A stretch of 64,000 nt of DNA from Streptomyces sp. CBMA29 (lineage in GTDB: Bacteria > Actinomycetota > Actinomycetes > Streptomycetales > Streptomycetaceae). The DNA lies in the NCBI RefSeq assembly GCF_014596445.1, contig NZ_MECL01000115.1, positions 31,674 through 95,673 of the forward strand. Direction: 5' to 3'. Below the pieces are notes generated by a model. The model ran no database searches. It was given only the letters and a program-made list of their open reading frames with translations, and was not told the origin of the DNA. How positions within the stretch are numbered: the first letter of the stretch is position 1; each line of letters begins with the position of its first letter. The translations under genes were made by a program, and so were the position numbers. Positions 62,602-64,000 of this stretch are shown here, piece after piece.

Positions 62602-63435
62602 TCAGGCGTCCGCAGGGTGTGCCCGCGCCGGTTCCAGTTGTGGTACTTCGGCGGCAGGGGCGTGTTCGTTCTTGAGGTGCTTCATCAGCTGGGTCAGCCG
62701 GGAGCTGGCGACCGGTGTGCCGGTATCGCTGATGGCCTGTTTGACGACGGCGAGACTCAGGCCGTGCTCGGCGACGACGGGGCGGGCTATGGCGATCAGC
62801 TGGTCCATGGTTGCCGCCGGTGGTCGTCCGGTGTGTTTGCCGGTCACGGTGGGCTTGGCGCTCTCCGGTCGAGTACGCGCGGGTGCCGGTTTCGGGTCCG
62901 CCGCTGGGGCCGTGGTGTGTGCGCGTTCCGGCTGCGGGGTGACAGCCCCGACCAGTGCGTCGTCGGGTGCGGGGCTGCCGCTGGTCGCGGCCGTGTCCGT
63001 GGCGGTGGGTGTGTGGAGGTGGCGGAGCAGGGTGGGGCCGACGGTTCCCCAGCCGAGGAGCAGTGCCGGGGCGACGGTGTCGATGGCGGCGCGGCCGTAT
63101 TGCCTGGCCAGCAGGGGTTCGGCGGTGTTCAGGGCGACGGTCAGCAGCCCGCACAGATGCATCAGCCACGTGGCTGAGCGCAGGTGGGCGGGGTCGGTGC
63201 CGTGGGCGGCGAGGTGGTGCAGGGCGACAAGGAGGCCGACCACGGACAGGTCGACCATCGGTGCGATCAGCGGCGCGATCGGGCGGGGCACGCCGAGTCG
63301 TAGGGCCAGTGCCCAGACGTTGCCGAATGAGAAGACGAAGGCGAGTGCGGCGATGACTGCCATCACGACGGTGATCGTGGTGCGGGCGAAGGTCCCGGTG
63401 GCGGCGGGGTGCGCGCGGGTGGGGGTGGTGGGCAT
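62602..63435 (-). CDS. DUF2637 membrane protein with DNA-binding-like tail
   Basis: 277 residues. Four membrane helices in the first 135 residues (for example TITVVMAVIAALAFVFSFGNV) match DUF2637, common on actinobacterial conjugative and integrative elements. A Pro/Thr linker follows, then a helical domain (about 215-265) resembling a helix-turn-helix. It may link the transfer complex to the membrane. The ATG at 63435 lies next to the first helix. It is upstream of MobC on the same strand. Confidence 0.8.
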   Translation of the reverse strand: MPTTPTRAHPAATGTFARTTITVVMAVIAALAFVFSFGNVWALALRLGVPRPIAPLIAPMVDLSVVGLLVALHHLAAHGTDPAHLRSATWLMHLCGLLTVALNTAEPLLARQYGRAAIDTVAPALLLGWGTVGPTLLRHLHTPTATDTAATSGSPAPDDALVGAVTPQPERAHTTAPAADPKPAPARTRPESAKPTVTGKHTGRPPAATMDQLIAIARPVVAEHGLSLAVVKQAISDTGTPVASSRLTQLMKHLKNEHAPAAEVPQLEPARAHPADA

Positions 63436-63845
63436 CGGGAGGGCGTCCTTACGGGCGAGGGGTGTGCTGGAAGATCCGTCTTGGCGTCTTGGCCGTTGCA
63501 GCCGCAGGTCAGGGCGGGTACGGCAGGTACAGTCCCGGCGGGTGCGTGCCGTGGCGCGGAGTGGCTGCTGCCGTACCGGTACGGAACCGGTTCCGTCTTG
63601 GGACGCTGATCCGTCCTGGTGGAAGGTGCCCTGAGCTGCGGTTATGCGGCAGGGACGGTTGGGACGGCACGAGACGGACCTGTTTGCCGTCACGGTCTGG
63701 CGTGCCGCTCACGCGTGTGGTGCGGTGCCTGTTCTGTGGCTGAACGGGCACCTTGCTCAGCGGCTGAACAGCGCCATGTTCAGCCGCTGAGCGGTGCCCT
63801 GCTGGCTGCGTGGGGACGGCTAATACGCGTTCTGCGGGTAGCGGG
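63436..63845. other. Intergenic region of the mobilisation module
   Basis: About 410 bases without a convincing gene. It contains a GTACCGGTACGGAACCGGTTCC palindromic patch near 63575 (given here only as two overlapping short palindromes) and a 13-bp perfect inverted repeat at 63758-63789. It is a candidate location for control sites or the transfer origin. Confidence 0.5.
63758..63789. repeat. 13-bp perfect inverted repeat
   Basis: CAGCGGCTGAACA and its exact complement flank GCGCCA. A further GGCTGAAC word lies at 63739-63746. It could be a terminator for the leftward DUF3631-type gene, an operator, or part of the transfer origin. Confidence 0.65.
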
Positions 63846-64000
63846 TCAGCGTGGGGTGCTCTGTCTCGGGGCGGGGCCGAGGGGGTGGACGGTGGGGCAG
63901 TAGCGGCGCCAGGCGTCGGCGAACTTGTTGCGCATGTATCCCTTGCGCTGGGTGTGGTCGCTGATGCGGACGTTGCCGGAGGAGATGCCGAATTCGCGCA
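63846..64000 (-). CDS. C-terminal end of a DUF3631-type plasmid/ICE protein
   Basis: Only the last 50 codons are in the window. The motif REFGISSGNVRISDHTQRKG and RNKFADAWRRYCP match the C-terminus of DUF3631 proteins, which are frequent on streptomycete integrative elements and plasmids and are thought to be replication/helicase-like. The rest lies beyond base 64,000. Confidence 0.78.
   Translation of the reverse strand, partial: REFGISSGNVRISDHTQRKGYMRNKFADAWRRYCPTVHPLGPAPRQSTPR

Overview
The window is high-GC actinobacterial DNA with strong GC bias at third codon positions, GTG starts and frequent 4-bp ATGA/GTGA gene overlaps. The gene content (tatD-rpf-rsmA-ispE order, protein O-mannosyltransferase, DUF2630, a tricorn protease, CebR-type cellulase control, TTA codons as rare Leu codons) points to Streptomyces or a close relative in the Streptomycetaceae.

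Bases 1 to about 43,900 look like ordinary chromosome. From the left: ispE (partial), rsmA, rpfB-like and tatD, all leftward, then a zinc-ribbon protein and rsmI. Next come rightward genes for a protein mannosyltransferase, a penicillin-binding protein and an EamA transporter. A leftward group follows: a decayed SDR fragment, an SDR, a serine-hydrolase beta-lactamase homologue, a secreted GH6 cellulase with a CebR box on its promoter, and an FAD dehydrogenase. Then gltX with a clear terminator, an HATPase/GntR pair sharing an operator motif, a methyltransferase, and tricorn with a long acidic insert. A less GC-rich islet with a broken FG-GAP gene ends at a bidirectional terminator. A MerR gene diverges from a translationally coupled Baeyer-Villiger monooxygenase / hydrolase / SDR operon. 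An Ada-AlkA fusion and ogt form an alkylation-repair pair. YfhO, MMPL with its TetR, ribA, a RibD_C reductase and a FolD paralogue preceded by a ZTP (pfl) riboswitch complete the chromosomal part.

At 43,908-43,950 lies the 3' half of a tRNA gene without its 5' half. This is the scar expected where an element has integrated into a tRNA. Everything to its right behaves as an accessory island that continues past base 64,000: an IS3 remnant, a 2,121-residue secreted RHS protein followed by a tiny two-helix membrane protein (possible toxin tip and immunity), a GNAT/XRE pair, a rightward six-to-seven-gene cluster, and a leftward mobilisation module (DUF2637 membrane protein, MobC, relaxase) plus the tail of a DUF3631-type protein.

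The most unusual part is 54,271-59,706. It encodes an HATPase regulator, a one-helix microprotein, a CxxC zinc ribbon, a NUDIX hydrolase, an APH-like kinase, an L-lactate/malate-dehydrogenase homologue and an HPr-kinase-like P-loop protein. The last three genes are translationally coupled, and the NUDIX and dehydrogenase genes each carry an early TTA codon. I recognise each family but not the combination, so its product or substrate is unknown.
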